Shown here: piece by piece, positions 7,901 to 15,418 of the stretch
Layout of the letters: each line of letters begins with the position of its first letter
Numbering within the stretch: position 1 is the first letter of the stretch
DNA from: Arthrobacter antibioticus
GTDB lineage: Bacteria > Actinomycetota > Actinomycetes > Actinomycetales > Micrococcaceae
NCBI RefSeq assembly: GCF_030063205.1
Contig: NZ_JASISQ010000003.1
Location: 310,001 to 374,000 of the forward strand
Direction: 5' to 3'
DNA length: 64,000 bases
The notes under the pieces: model-generated
Databases searched by the model: none
What the model saw: only the letters and a program-made list of their open reading frames with translations
What the model was told of the DNA's origin: nothing
Made by a program: the position numbers and the translations under genes

Positions 7901-10515
7901 GTGAGCTTGTTGGCGATGGGCATGAGCAGCCGGTCAGGTTCAGTGTTGGTAGAAAGCTGCGCGGCCAGGCCCTGCAATCCAACGTCCTTCCCCGCCACCA
8001 CGGCTGCCCGCTGCGCCAATTCCAGGGCTTGATGCACGCGGCTAAAATCGGTTTGCAGCCCTTGGTAGTAGCTCTTTAGTCGCGGTCCATATATACGCTC
8101 AGCGGCGTACAGTTCGCGCTGCGCGTCCTGCCACGCAATGGCGATGGGTAACGCCGCAATGACAGCCCTATTGACCCCACCTGAGACTGTGACCGGGCGA
8201 AGAGTGGTGCGATCCGCGCGGGCTTGTTGGGACCAGCGACTAAAGAACCCTGTGTGCTCATTCTCAAAGCGCCAGTGCAGTGCTTTTAGATCCAGACCGA
8301 GCACCTGCGGGGTGAAAATGTTCTGCAGTTGTGCCTGCTTTTCGCGCACAGCACCAACAGCGTTGGCCAGTACTTTGGTGCTTTCTTCCAGATCTCCATG
8401 GACGGCCGGGTCAAGCCAGTCCGCCTCGGGGCGGTGGCCCGCTTGACTCAACTGCGCCAAGGAGCAGAGCACCGAGAGGGTGCGAAGGCTGAGGGTGGAA
8501 CTGTCCGCCTGGAACAGATCTGCCAGCCTGTGCGCCTCCGGCAGCAGCTGCTGAATCTCCGCATTGATCGCATTGATCTTTGCCCCCAACCCGGAGGCGG
8601 CTTCAACCGTGGCGTTCTGCAAGCTGGCGTGTACTGGAATGGCGCCTGCATAGGCGGCAAACGCTTCTATACTGGACAGAATTTTATGGTCTTCGGGAGT
8701 CCACTTCGTGAACTCGCTGCCAAGAACCCTTAGGAGCTCCCCTCTGAGTGCCAAGCTTTTGCGCCATTGATTGACCCGCTGTTCCACCTGGACAAAAGGT
8801 CCTGTGAGCCACGCATCAGGGATAGTGGGCCGGTGTGCTAGAAGCCGCACCACAGTGTTGCGCTGTTCCACGCCAGTACGGCTGCGGGGTAGGTCCAGAA
8901 ACGGCAGCTTGCCATCAAAACGCAATGATTCTTCTGCCAGCTGTTGCGAAAGTTCGGATAGGTGCCCGGCAGAGCGTGCACAATCCCGAATACTCCCAGC
9001 GTCTAGCTGCTCACCAGCCAGCCCTCTCCAGATAAAATCTTCCTGTTCTAGCGCTGGACGCCAAGCACGCGCAAGCGCCCCACCTTGGTGCTTTATTTCA
9101 GCGAGAAGTTCAGGGGTCAGCGCCGTGAAATAAGTGCTATCACCCACCGGGTAATCGGCCAGGGCCGCTGCTCCCCCTGCCTCGTCCCCCGGGCCGCCAA
9201 GTTGTAATAGCCGGCCCAGCACATTGTGGAAGCTGCGTCCTAGTGGGTGGCGGGTCTCATTCATGGCAGCCGCATATTCGCTGAGTCCTAGACGGGAGCT
9301 CTCCAGTAGCGAGAGGTCAGCCTGATCCAGGTTGCTGCGCCCTATAGGTTTTTGTGTCAGTTCCTTATTAAGGGTTGTGACTACCTGTTTCCGTGTGGCT
9401 TTGTGGCTGTGGAGTTCCAGCAGAAAGGGCTCAAGATTTCGTGAGGCGAGCCTGTCGCGCACCACATCCAGTGCTGCCGCTTTTTCGCTAACAAATAGCA
9501 CGGTTTTCCCCACGGCCATCAGCTCCGCGATGATGTTCGCAATCGTTTGACTCTTGCCTGTGCCGGGAGGTCCGTCCATGACAAAGCTGCGGCCTTCACG
9601 GGCAGCAATGATGCACTTGCGCTGGCTGGCATCTGCATCCAGAATGCTGTGCAGGGTTTCCGGTGGCACCAGTTCATCCAGCTGCTCACCGTCCGCCAGT
9701 TCAAAGGCAAAGTTTGCCCCCTCCCCGGAGCTGGGGCCCAACGCCAGGGCCTGGATTAACCCGCTGGCCAAAATCTGTTCCTCATTCTGGATCAGGTCCT
9801 GATACATGGCCTCCTTGTGGAAGGTGAAGGTCATCAAGATACTGCGCGGGTCCACGGACCAGCCGGGCTCACCAGCAATGACCTGTTTAACCCCGTCGAT
9901 GACCTCGCCCACGGTGAAATCCGAGTCTTCGAAGGAGGGCATGTCTATGTTGAAATCGCGGGCCATCGCTAAAGCCAGCGAGGAGTTCAGCACTGCTTCA
10001 TCACCTGTGCGCCGCATCGTGTACCTGCTGCCGGATTTCTCCAACCGCACGGGAACCAGTTTCAGCGGGCTGCAAACTTGTTTTTGGTCCGCAGGATCAA
10101 TCCAATTCAGCATCCCCAGGCCAATGTAGAGGATCCACACACCACGGTCTGCGAATTCTTGCTCCGAGCGTTGCAGCAAACGTTTGCAGGTGCTGAGGAT
10201 CTGGGCTTCGTTCTTGTCCTGAACAGTTGCCACGTGCCATTTCCTGCCAGTCAACAAGCCCAGCACTGAAGCACTTGCGCTATCTTCGACATCAGGTTCG
10301 TTGGAGACCAGGTTAACGGGGCCACTCTCCAGCCAGGCTTCAAGCTCGGCCATCTTGGGCAGCAGAAATTCAAAGGAGCCTACTTTGGGATGCTGGAAAT
10401 ACAGGAGTTTTTGCCGCCGATCCAGCGCCAACAAGTCCTCACGCCACACCTGCATTTGGCTCTGCAGTTTGACCAGCTGCGCCCCCTCGGGCATGTTCTC
10501 CACCGCAAGAACCAC
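4993..10515 (-). CDS. Giant SF1 helicase-nuclease (DUF4011, AAA, MTES_1575 REase, DUF3320)
   Basis: 1840 residues. The N-terminus (WREDLLALDRRQKLLYF, residues 24-40) is the DUF4011 signature. Superfamily 1 helicase motifs follow: Walker A GPPGTGKS at 315-322; Walker B IFDEAS near 1224 with GDQKQLPP just after; then SVQGDERDIIIFSVGYG and LNVAITRARRRVE (motifs V and VI). A long, mostly helical insert separates motif I from II. Near 1530-1600 is a restriction-endonuclease-like (Vsr-fold, MTES_1575) domain with YRVDIGV and GVECDGVAYSS as acidic catalytic candidates. A DUF3320-like helical end closes the protein. The GTG start has AGGGGAAG upstream; an ATG at 10494 is an alternative. This architecture is known from single-gene defence or DNA-repair candidates. 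All key motifs are intact. No partner gene is adjacent. Confidence 0.9.
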   Translation of the reverse strand: MVLAVENMPEGAQLVKLQSQMQVWREDLLALDRRQKLLYFQHPKVGSFEFLLPKMAELEAWLESGPVNLVSNEPDVEDSASASVLGLLTGRKWHVATVQDKNEAQILSTCKRLLQRSEQEFADRGVWILYIGLGMLNWIDPADQKQVCSPLKLVPVRLEKSGSRYTMRRTGDEAVLNSSLALAMARDFNIDMPSFEDSDFTVGEVIDGVKQVIAGEPGWSVDPRSILMTFTFHKEAMYQDLIQNEEQILASGLIQALALGPSSGEGANFAFELADGEQLDELVPPETLHSILDADASQRKCIIAAREGRSFVMDGPPGTGKSQTIANIIAELMAVGKTVLFVSEKAAALDVVRDRLASRNLEPFLLELHSHKATRKQVVTTLNKELTQKPIGRSNLDQADLSLLESSRLGLSEYAAAMNETRHPLGRSFHNVLGRLLQLGGPGDEAGGAAALADYPVGDSTYFTALTPELLAEIKHQGGALARAWRPALEQEDFIWRGLAGEQLDAGSIRDCARSAGHLSELSQQLAEESLRFDGKLPFLDLPRSRTGVEQRNTVVRLLAHRPTIPDAWLTGPFVQVEQRVNQWRKSLALRGELLRVLGSEFTKWTPEDHKILSSIEAFAAYAGAIPVHASLQNATVEAASGLGAKINAINAEIQQLLPEAHRLADLFQADSSTLSLRTLSVLCSLAQLSQAGHRPEADWLDPAVHGDLEESTKVLANAVGAVREKQAQLQNIFTPQVLGLDLKALHWRFENEHTGFFSRWSQQARADRTTLRPVTVSGGVNRAVIAALPIAIAWQDAQRELYAAERIYGPRLKSYYQGLQTDFSRVHQALELAQRAAVVAGKDVGLQGLAAQLSTNTEPDRLLMPIANKLTAGADKLKKLMGETLDSDFQLWAAEAPLNELLQVSVGFADQLTTAEPALARLNAMGAKKLMLRQAAENLSRIARLVEIDAANDAVAAADSELLGHHFAGLATPWPVLEQDLVWCRAARSNLNAPLDGAALEILGEFSGVELSLQACTARWDNGLAELARWFEDDRVHGLTEELGRDVAGTVGLAAEMDAEAATDIDVWFEYKRIRQWAAAHGLGETAAGLEKAAAPAADIPGAFERGALEPWAEAIISGDTRLAEYRPGNRNARVEEFSALDAKLIKYAYSSVVEACTARRPRSSFGAAAIIVREAEKKSRHKPIRTLLEQTGDVAQALKPCFMMSPLSVSQYLPGSMRFDVVIFDEASQVMPADAVNCIYRGNQLIIAGDQKQLPPTAFFTTTAEESDDELAPDNFDSVLDLCKASGAITSLPLTWHYRSLHEDLITYSNYGFYDGKLNTFPGAVQNSLDLGVHHEFVNGVYQRGKGAMNPIEAERVVDRIIEHRRNNSGLSLGVVTFSTAQADAIFDAIDRRSVDEPALTGLLDDRDRLHGFFVKNLESVQGDERDIIIFSVGYGPDASGHLAMNFGPLTRKGGQRRLNVAITRARRRVEIVSSFHASQMREGNSEGNFHLRNYLDFASRGTAALAHRIAPSHSEGDFLLEGQVRKSIEALGYETLSRVGSAKYRVDIGVKHPHKPGTFLLGVECDGVAYSSAKTARDRDRLRGSVLQNLGWNMFRVWGLGWYRDPVGQVGRLQQALEEALMGSPVKGGQQLADSEEPGLDFEAVDLLAAPSWSIAYQQARHLRTSHDVAAGSPEALPELVEFCQKVIAAEAPLHLDTLQARLRETWGMGRVGSRIKENLLEAVAQSIIADERARLDNDDFIRLGPPGAVHVRHPGASGVNRKAGAIPPEELDEAVRLVLRDAVGLSGEQILTALRSIFSWARSGPEIQAAVSKSLYRCQRNGVCTKDRDGIYRLGG

Positions 10516-10680
10516 TGTGCTTCCCCTTTATACCCTGTCAATACACTAGCCCGCTGCAGCGCAGCAGCCTCGAGACCTGCTGTTGTCCCCATTCTGCCAT
10601 TTCGCCCATAAGCTCCGGTGTTCATCAGCTAAACCTGTGTGGGTGTCAGCGACTCGGCGCCAAGGGGTGAACCTATGGCT

Positions 10681-10742
10681 CGGGGGTAGTTATTACGTTA
10701 AGCACCCCGCAGACATGGTGCTTAAAGTAATAACTACCCCCG
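10681..10742. terminator. 62-bp near-perfect palindrome
   Basis: Two 26-base arms (10681-10706 and 10717-10742) differ at one position and enclose a 10-base loop. The outer part is CGGGGGTAGTTATTAC and the inner part GTTAAGCACC. It lies 19 bases past the stop of the CoA-transferase on the minus strand and 166 bases before the helicase start. It could end transcription of the CoA-transferase, but no T-run follows and the stem is far longer than usual, so a repeat element or protein-binding site is also possible. Confidence 0.65.
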
Positions 10743-10760
10743 GGTCCAACAACGATCCAT

Positions 10761-12272
10761 CTAGAGACGCATATCCCCTGTCTCGATGTAGCGCTGGTGC
10801 CACGAGAGCGCCTCGCCCATCAAATGTGGGGTGTGTTTTCCGTAGGAAGAGACGGAGGCGCGGGCAAAGTAGTCCTCGAGCATCGGTTTGTAGTCAGGGT
10901 GCGCACATTTTTCGGTGATGACGCGGGCCCGCTGTTTGGGTGAGAGCCCGCGGAGATCTGCCAAGCCCTGTTCGGTGATGATGACCATGGTGTCGTGTTC
11001 CGTGTGATCAACGTGGCTGGCCATCGGAACAATCCCGGAAATCTTCCCGGCCTTGGCCACCGACGGTGACATGAAGGCTCCGAGGAAACCGTTGCGCGCA
11101 AAGTCGCCGGAGCCACCAATGCCGTTCATGACATACGATCCCACCACATGTGTGGAATTCACATTGCCGTAAATATCCGCTTCGATCATGCCGTTCAGGG
11201 CTACGCAGCCAAGGCGACGGATCAGCTCTGGATGGTTGGAAATTTCCTGGGTACGCAGCACAATCCGCTCACGGTAGAAGTCCACGTGGCGGTTGAACTC
11301 CTCAATGCCGGCCTCGGATAAGGAGAAGGAGGTTGCCGAGGCAAATTCGATGGTGCCGTCCTTGATCAGTCCAAGCATGCCGTCCTGAATCACTTCGGTG
11401 TAAGCCTTCAGCCCTCGATACCCTCCGCGAGATAGACCCGCGAGCACCGCGTTGGCGATGTTGCCCACGCCTGACTGCAGCGGCAGGAGCTTGTCAGTCA
11501 TGCGCCCCGTTTTCACTTCACCGTCAAGGAAGTCCAGAAGGTGATCGGCGATTCTATTCGAGGTGGCATCCGGCTCAGCGAAAGCAGAGAGACGGTCTGG
11601 TGCGTTGGTTTCCACCACAGCGATGACCTTCTTTACATCCAAGTTCAGGTATGGCTGGCCGATCCGGTCTTCTGGCTCCGTCAGCATGATGGGCTTGCGA
11701 TGCGGCGGCAGCGCGGTGCCGTAGTAGATGTCGTGCATGCCTTCCATGGCCTCAGACTGCTGGGTATTGACCTCAAGGATGACGGCATCTGCCATGTCCA
11801 GCCACGTCTTGTTATTGCCCACCGATGAGGAGGGAATCAGGCTGCCATCCTCACGAATCCCCACAACCTCAATGATGGCGATATTAATGCCACCGTAGAA
11901 ACCAAACCAGGTGTGCTGGGCAACGTGGCTCAGATGGATGTCCATATAGTCGAGTTCACCGTCGTTGATCCGCTTGCGCAGCGCCGGGTCTGACATATAT
12001 GGAAGACGCAGTTCCATGCCGCCAACCTTGGCTAACACGCCGTCGAGCTCGGGAGCTGTGGAAGCACCGGTGAGCACCTTGATCTTGAATGATCTGCCCT
12101 GGGAGTGCACTTCTTCCATCTGCACGGCCAATGCCTGCGGAACGGCTTTCGGGTAACCGGCCCCCGTAAAGCCACTCATGGCCACCGTCATTCCGGGCTT
12201 AATAAGCGCAGCAGCCGCCTCGGCCGACATACGCTTTTCCAACAATCCGGCGTGGCGGATACGATCGTGCAC
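10761..12272 (-). CDS. Acetyl-CoA hydrolase / succinyl-CoA:acetate CoA-transferase family
   Basis: 503 residues from the GTG at 12272, giving an N-terminus VHDRIRHAGLLEKRMSAEAA that matches this family. The open frame continues upstream but codes for nothing recognisable there. Family hallmarks: IKPGMTVAMSGFTGAGYPKA; the VDHTEHD loop; LQSGVGNIANAVLAGL; EFASATSFSLSEAG, holding the candidate catalytic glutamate; and GIGGSGDFARN with the FLGAFMSPS continuation. Family members move CoA between acetate, succinate or propionate and the matching thioesters, supporting acetate use or overflow. The sequence does not fix which acyl pair. It appears monocistronic, ending before the 62-bp palindrome. Confidence 0.9.
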   Translation of the reverse strand: MHDRIRHAGLLEKRMSAEAAAALIKPGMTVAMSGFTGAGYPKAVPQALAVQMEEVHSQGRSFKIKVLTGASTAPELDGVLAKVGGMELRLPYMSDPALRKRINDGELDYMDIHLSHVAQHTWFGFYGGINIAIIEVVGIREDGSLIPSSSVGNNKTWLDMADAVILEVNTQQSEAMEGMHDIYYGTALPPHRKPIMLTEPEDRIGQPYLNLDVKKVIAVVETNAPDRLSAFAEPDATSNRIADHLLDFLDGEVKTGRMTDKLLPLQSGVGNIANAVLAGLSRGGYRGLKAYTEVIQDGMLGLIKDGTIEFASATSFSLSEAGIEEFNRHVDFYRERIVLRTQEISNHPELIRRLGCVALNGMIEADIYGNVNSTHVVGSYVMNGIGGSGDFARNGFLGAFMSPSVAKAGKISGIVPMASHVDHTEHDTMVIITEQGLADLRGLSPKQRARVITEKCAHPDYKPMLEDYFARASVSSYGKHTPHLMGEALSWHQRYIETGDMRL

Positions 12273-12412
12273 AACGGCCCACTTCCAAGAAAATTCCAGA
12301 CATCCATCCAATGTCATCCAGACCACTATAGACGGTGGCTCGATGCAGCCAGACGCCACATCGAATACGCCATTCATTGGACTAAGTGCCGCGTTGAAGC
12401 CCATACTTGAGC

Positions 12413-12886
12413 ATGCCCAAAGACAAAAAACCCCATTTTTTTGCTCAACGGGGCTGGATTTCCCACGATGCAAACACCAGCCGGCCTTCCCCCACACAGG
12501 AAGGGCAAGAAGCGCAGGATACCCCGCAAGCAGATGCCCCGGAAGCACTGAATAGCTCACCTGCCAGGCGAAAACCCAATATGGGTCTGGGCGTTGGGCT
12601 GGCAATGGGGGCCTGGTTTCTGGGAACTGTGCCCATCTTGGCGCTCAGTGCGTACATCCAGCTAGTTGACCAATGCACCTCATCTCCGGCGGACCTTTGT
12701 ACCTCCGCTTCCGAGCGCAACAATATTCCCGTTGCCATCCTCATCATCGCGTGCATGGTGCTGGGACCACTGTTCCTAGGAATTGCGGCGGCTACTAAGG
12801 AGTCCTGGGCATGGCTGGTTACTGTTGTTCTGGCATTGCCTGTGATCTTTGGCGGACTCTTCGTAATTTCATCCATGCTTGGATAG
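12413..12886 (+). CDS. Small membrane protein with hydrophilic N-terminal tail
   Basis: 157 residues: a 58-residue polar N-terminal part (PQADAPEAL, RRKPN), then three membrane helices, one of them preceding the loop IQLVDQCTSSPADLCTSASERN, which has two cysteines and probably faces outside. A TTG two codons upstream is an alternative start. It is the first of three small plus-strand membrane genes in a row. Its layout (helix, loop, two helices, polar N-terminus) resembles the two that follow, so distant paralogy is possible. Function unknown. Confidence 0.7.
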   Translation: MPKDKKPHFFAQRGWISHDANTSRPSPTQEGQEAQDTPQADAPEALNSSPARRKPNMGLGVGLAMGAWFLGTVPILALSAYIQLVDQCTSSPADLCTSASERNNIPVAILIIACMVLGPLFLGIAAATKESWAWLVTVVLALPVIFGGLFVISSMLG

Positions 12887-13006
12887 AAGTGCCTGAACGG
12901 GCGCCCCAGTAGCCATGTTGCACTGACACCGCAAATTCCCCTGCAACGCAATGGCGCTGTGCTTAACCAACTGAAAATCCCCAGCTAATGCTGATAGAAA
13001 TAGAGC

Positions 13007-13372
13007 ATGACTGAGAGTTCTAGCCACCCCGCACCCCACGGCGAGCACCTGGCTCCGCAGCGTTCCCAGCTGGCCGGCACGGTGGTGTCGCTGATCGGCT
13101 GGGTAGTAGTGGTTCTGCCAATTGTCATGATGTCCGTGCTGATTTTTGCAACCGTCATGGACCCCTCCAGCGGTATGACAGCGCCGGGAAATATAGCACT
13201 GATTTTCCTTGGCGCAGTCCTGCTTTTCTGCATGATCGCAGCGCCGCACTTGCTTGGGCAGGCAGTGATTTATCGCGAAAGGGCCATGTGGCGAGCGGCC
13301 CTGGTAACAGGCCTCCCCACCGTATGCGTCATTTTGTACCTGGCGTTCCGTTGGGTGAGCAACCTCGGCTGA
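13007..13372 (+). CDS. Small three-helix membrane protein (paralogue A)
   Basis: 121 residues with a polar N-terminus and three membrane helices (near 24-48, 65-85 and 96-115). It aligns along its length with the next gene: LIGWVVVVLPIVMM against VIGWTALAYPIMLL, the GxVxLxxLGxLL helix, and the final ALVTGLPTVCVILYLAFRW against AIVTGVLTVAAFLYLTSQW. Both starts are preceded by the same ATAGAGCA, so the duplication kept the leader. No known domain recognised. Confidence 0.75.
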   Translation: MTESSSHPAPHGEHLAPQRSQLAGTVVSLIGWVVVVLPIVMMSVLIFATVMDPSSGMTAPGNIALIFLGAVLLFCMIAAPHLLGQAVIYRERAMWRAALVTGLPTVCVILYLAFRWVSNLG

Positions 13373-13410
13373 CGTGAGAACCGTTCAGCAACGCATGCCA
13401 GAATAGAGCA

Positions 13411-13812
13411 ATGCCCCGACCCCACAGTGAGATTCCGTCCCAGCGCTTGGCCGTCGGCCGTGCGCAGCCGTCCGCAACTCCCGCTAAGCCGTACCGTTCC
13501 AACTGGTGGAGCGTGGCCATTATTGTGATTGGCTGGACAGCGCTGGCCTACCCCATTATGTTGCTGGGGCTGCTTTCCTTCATTTTCATGACGGGCACCT
13601 ATGACGGCTCCGTCACGGTGGGCAGTGTGGCATTTGGCATTCTTGGTGTGCTTCTTACCTTGTCCATGCTGGCTTTCCCGGTGCTGTTGGGCCTGGCGGT
13701 TAAAGTGCGACGCCGGCGACTCTGGATCTCAGCGATCGTCACCGGAGTGCTGACTGTAGCCGCGTTCCTCTACCTCACCTCGCAGTGGATCATTCCCCTG
13801 GCCGGAGCCTGA
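13411..13812 (+). CDS. Small three-helix membrane protein (paralogue B)
   Basis: 133 residues, a tandem duplicate of the preceding gene with the same three-helix plan. Basic residues KVRRRRLW lie between helices two and three, where paralogue A has RERAMW; this positive loop should be cytoplasmic. The gap between the two is 38 bases. The role is unknown; small proteins of this shape in actinobacteria are usually only annotated as hypothetical membrane proteins. Confidence 0.75.
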   Translation: MPRPHSEIPSQRLAVGRAQPSATPAKPYRSNWWSVAIIVIGWTALAYPIMLLGLLSFIFMTGTYDGSVTVGSVAFGILGVLLTLSMLAFPVLLGLAVKVRRRRLWISAIVTGVLTVAAFLYLTSQWIIPLAGA

Positions 13813-13880
13813 CCAACGCTCAGTCCCAGGGAATTACCACCCGGCCATAAGGGTGATCGACTGTGCTGCTTCCCAATGCA

Positions 13881-14789
13881 TTATTTTTCGGCGACGTGCT
13901 TAATGAAAGTGACCTTCGCCGGGTCCAAACGGGTACGCATAACTTCGATGGCTTCTGAATTCTGATCAACCATGACGAACCGGCGGTCCAGTTCCAGTGC
14001 GGCCGCACCGGTGGTGCCACTGCCTCCGAAGAAATCTAGAATCCAGTCGCCCTTCTCGGTGCTGGCTTGGATGATCCGGCGCAGGATGCCCAACGGTTTT
14101 TGAGTGGGGTAGCCTGTCTTTTCACGGCCGCTGGGTGAGACGATGGTGTGCCACCACGTGTCGGTGGGCAGCTTGCCGAGCGCAACCTTTTCGGGGGTGA
14201 CCAAACCCGGCGCCATATACGGTTCACGATCCACCTCAGCACTGTTAAAGTAGTACGTTTTGGGGTTTTTGACGTACACAAGAATGTTGTCGTGTTTAGC
14301 AGGCCATTTCTTTTTGGAGCGTGCACCGTAGTCATAAGCCCAGATGATCTCGTTGAGGAAGCATTCGCGGCCGAAGAGCGCATCGAGCAGGACTTTCGCG
14401 TAGTGAACTTCGCGGTAGTCGAGGTGCAAATACAGAGTTCCATCGTCTTTGAGCAGACGCCACGCTTCTTCGAGCCGGGGTTCTAGGAATTCCCAGTAGT
14501 CGCCGAAGGAGTCGTTGTAGCTGAGGGTTAAGCCCTTGATGGTGTCATAGCTGCGACCTTGGAAGCCAACGCGTGATCCGTTTTCACTGCGGATATTTGT
14601 CATATTCTGACGTGCTTGGACCTTGCCTGTGTTAAACGGCGGGTCAATGTAGATCAGCCGGAAGCTCTCATCCGGCAACGTCCCCAAGAAGCTGAGGTTG
14701 TCCCCCTCGGCCACCAAATTCGCCCCTGTCGCCTGCCAGATTGCCGCCGAGGCAGGGCTGATCGAGGAATCGTTTGCATCCGTTGTCAT
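13881..14789 (-). CDS. Orphan beta-class DNA methyltransferase (N6-adenine or N4-cytosine)
   Basis: 302 residues. Catalytic motif IV, YIDPPFNTG (DPPF at 49-52), comes before the SAM-binding motif DFFGGSGTTGAAALELDRRFV near 250, so this is a beta-class enzyme, the group of CcrM and type III Mod proteins. A central WWHTIVSPSGREKTGYPTQKP segment is usual for the family. The size is that of a solitary methylase, with no room for type III specificity regions. No restriction enzyme is adjacent, the nearest nuclease-type gene being 1.5 kb away. DPPF favours adenine N6 methylation. The recognition site cannot be read from the sequence. It could be regulatory or a relic of a restriction system. Confidence 0.88.
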   Translation of the reverse strand: MTTDANDSSISPASAAIWQATGANLVAEGDNLSFLGTLPDESFRLIYIDPPFNTGKVQARQNMTNIRSENGSRVGFQGRSYDTIKGLTLSYNDSFGDYWEFLEPRLEEAWRLLKDDGTLYLHLDYREVHYAKVLLDALFGRECFLNEIIWAYDYGARSKKKWPAKHDNILVYVKNPKTYYFNSAEVDREPYMAPGLVTPEKVALGKLPTDTWWHTIVSPSGREKTGYPTQKPLGILRRIIQASTEKGDWILDFFGGSGTTGAAALELDRRFVMVDQNSEAIEVMRTRLDPAKVTFIKHVAEK

Positions 14790-15418
14790 GGACCAAGGTT
14801 AGCCCGCTGCATGGGCCTGCTGAAACCGGGCTCACTTCCGCCGCTGTGGGCCTTAATGCTGAGCGTATTCTTCCTGCGTCACCAATAGTTGTGAAGTGTG
14901 GGTTAGCCGGTGGACACTGAGCAATCCGTGTCCAAGACCTGTGCAAAACCGGCGGCCTGCAAGAGCGGCTTGATGGCCTCTAAGACGGTCTTCCAGCCGC
15001 CGGCAAGGCTCGGCAGTAAATCCTGAGAGCGCAACCTAGTTATGGTGAGAAAGCACCTACCGTCATTGTGTTTGCTCAGCCGGGTTCCACGATTATCTAC
15101 TGGCAGCCATGGCTCACCGAGAAATTTCGTGGCCAGAGTGTCACTGATGTCTGTGGAGAGCTACTGGTATTGCGGCCCAGCCTCGGCTGCGGTGAGTAAG
15201 TGGGCTGTGCTACAGGCGGTGTTGATCAGCACGGCGGAATTCAGCACGGCGGAGATCAGCTCGGCGGAGAGGCGTACCGGCGGGCGGATCACTTTGAACA
15301 TACTTCAACTCTAGTGAGCAGGCAGCGAAGGCATGATTGGGTGTTTTGAGAAGGCCAGGTCGGCCAATACGGCATCATCGGTTCCACAGAAACACGCGAC
15401 ACTCCTGTCCCCGGACGG
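14790..15418. other. 629-bp gap without a convincing gene
   Basis: Several short open stretches exist, including one at 15042-15314 on the plus strand, but none has a ribosome binding site plus coding-like composition. Two fragments look more protein-like than chance: a plus-strand stretch from about 15020 to 15200 containing APTVIVFAQPGSTIIYW, without a good start, and a minus-strand stretch near 14905-15025 reading DLLPSLAGGWKTVLEAIKP. They could be gene remnants. A triple 15-bp repeat lies at 15225-15268. Confidence 0.5.
15225..15268. repeat. 15-bp tandem repeat, 3 copies
   Basis: ATCAGCACGGCGGA, ATTCAGCACGGCGGA and GATCAGCTCGGCGGA follow one another. This is the third locus in the first 16 kb with a 15-bp period; unlike the one at 586-645 it is not inside a recognised gene. 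Confidence 0.75.

Noticed and set aside
15042-15314. A 90-codon plus-strand frame as a gene
   Set aside because: No ribosome binding site, odd composition and an internal tandem repeat at its 3' end; a different frame over the same interval looks more protein-like.
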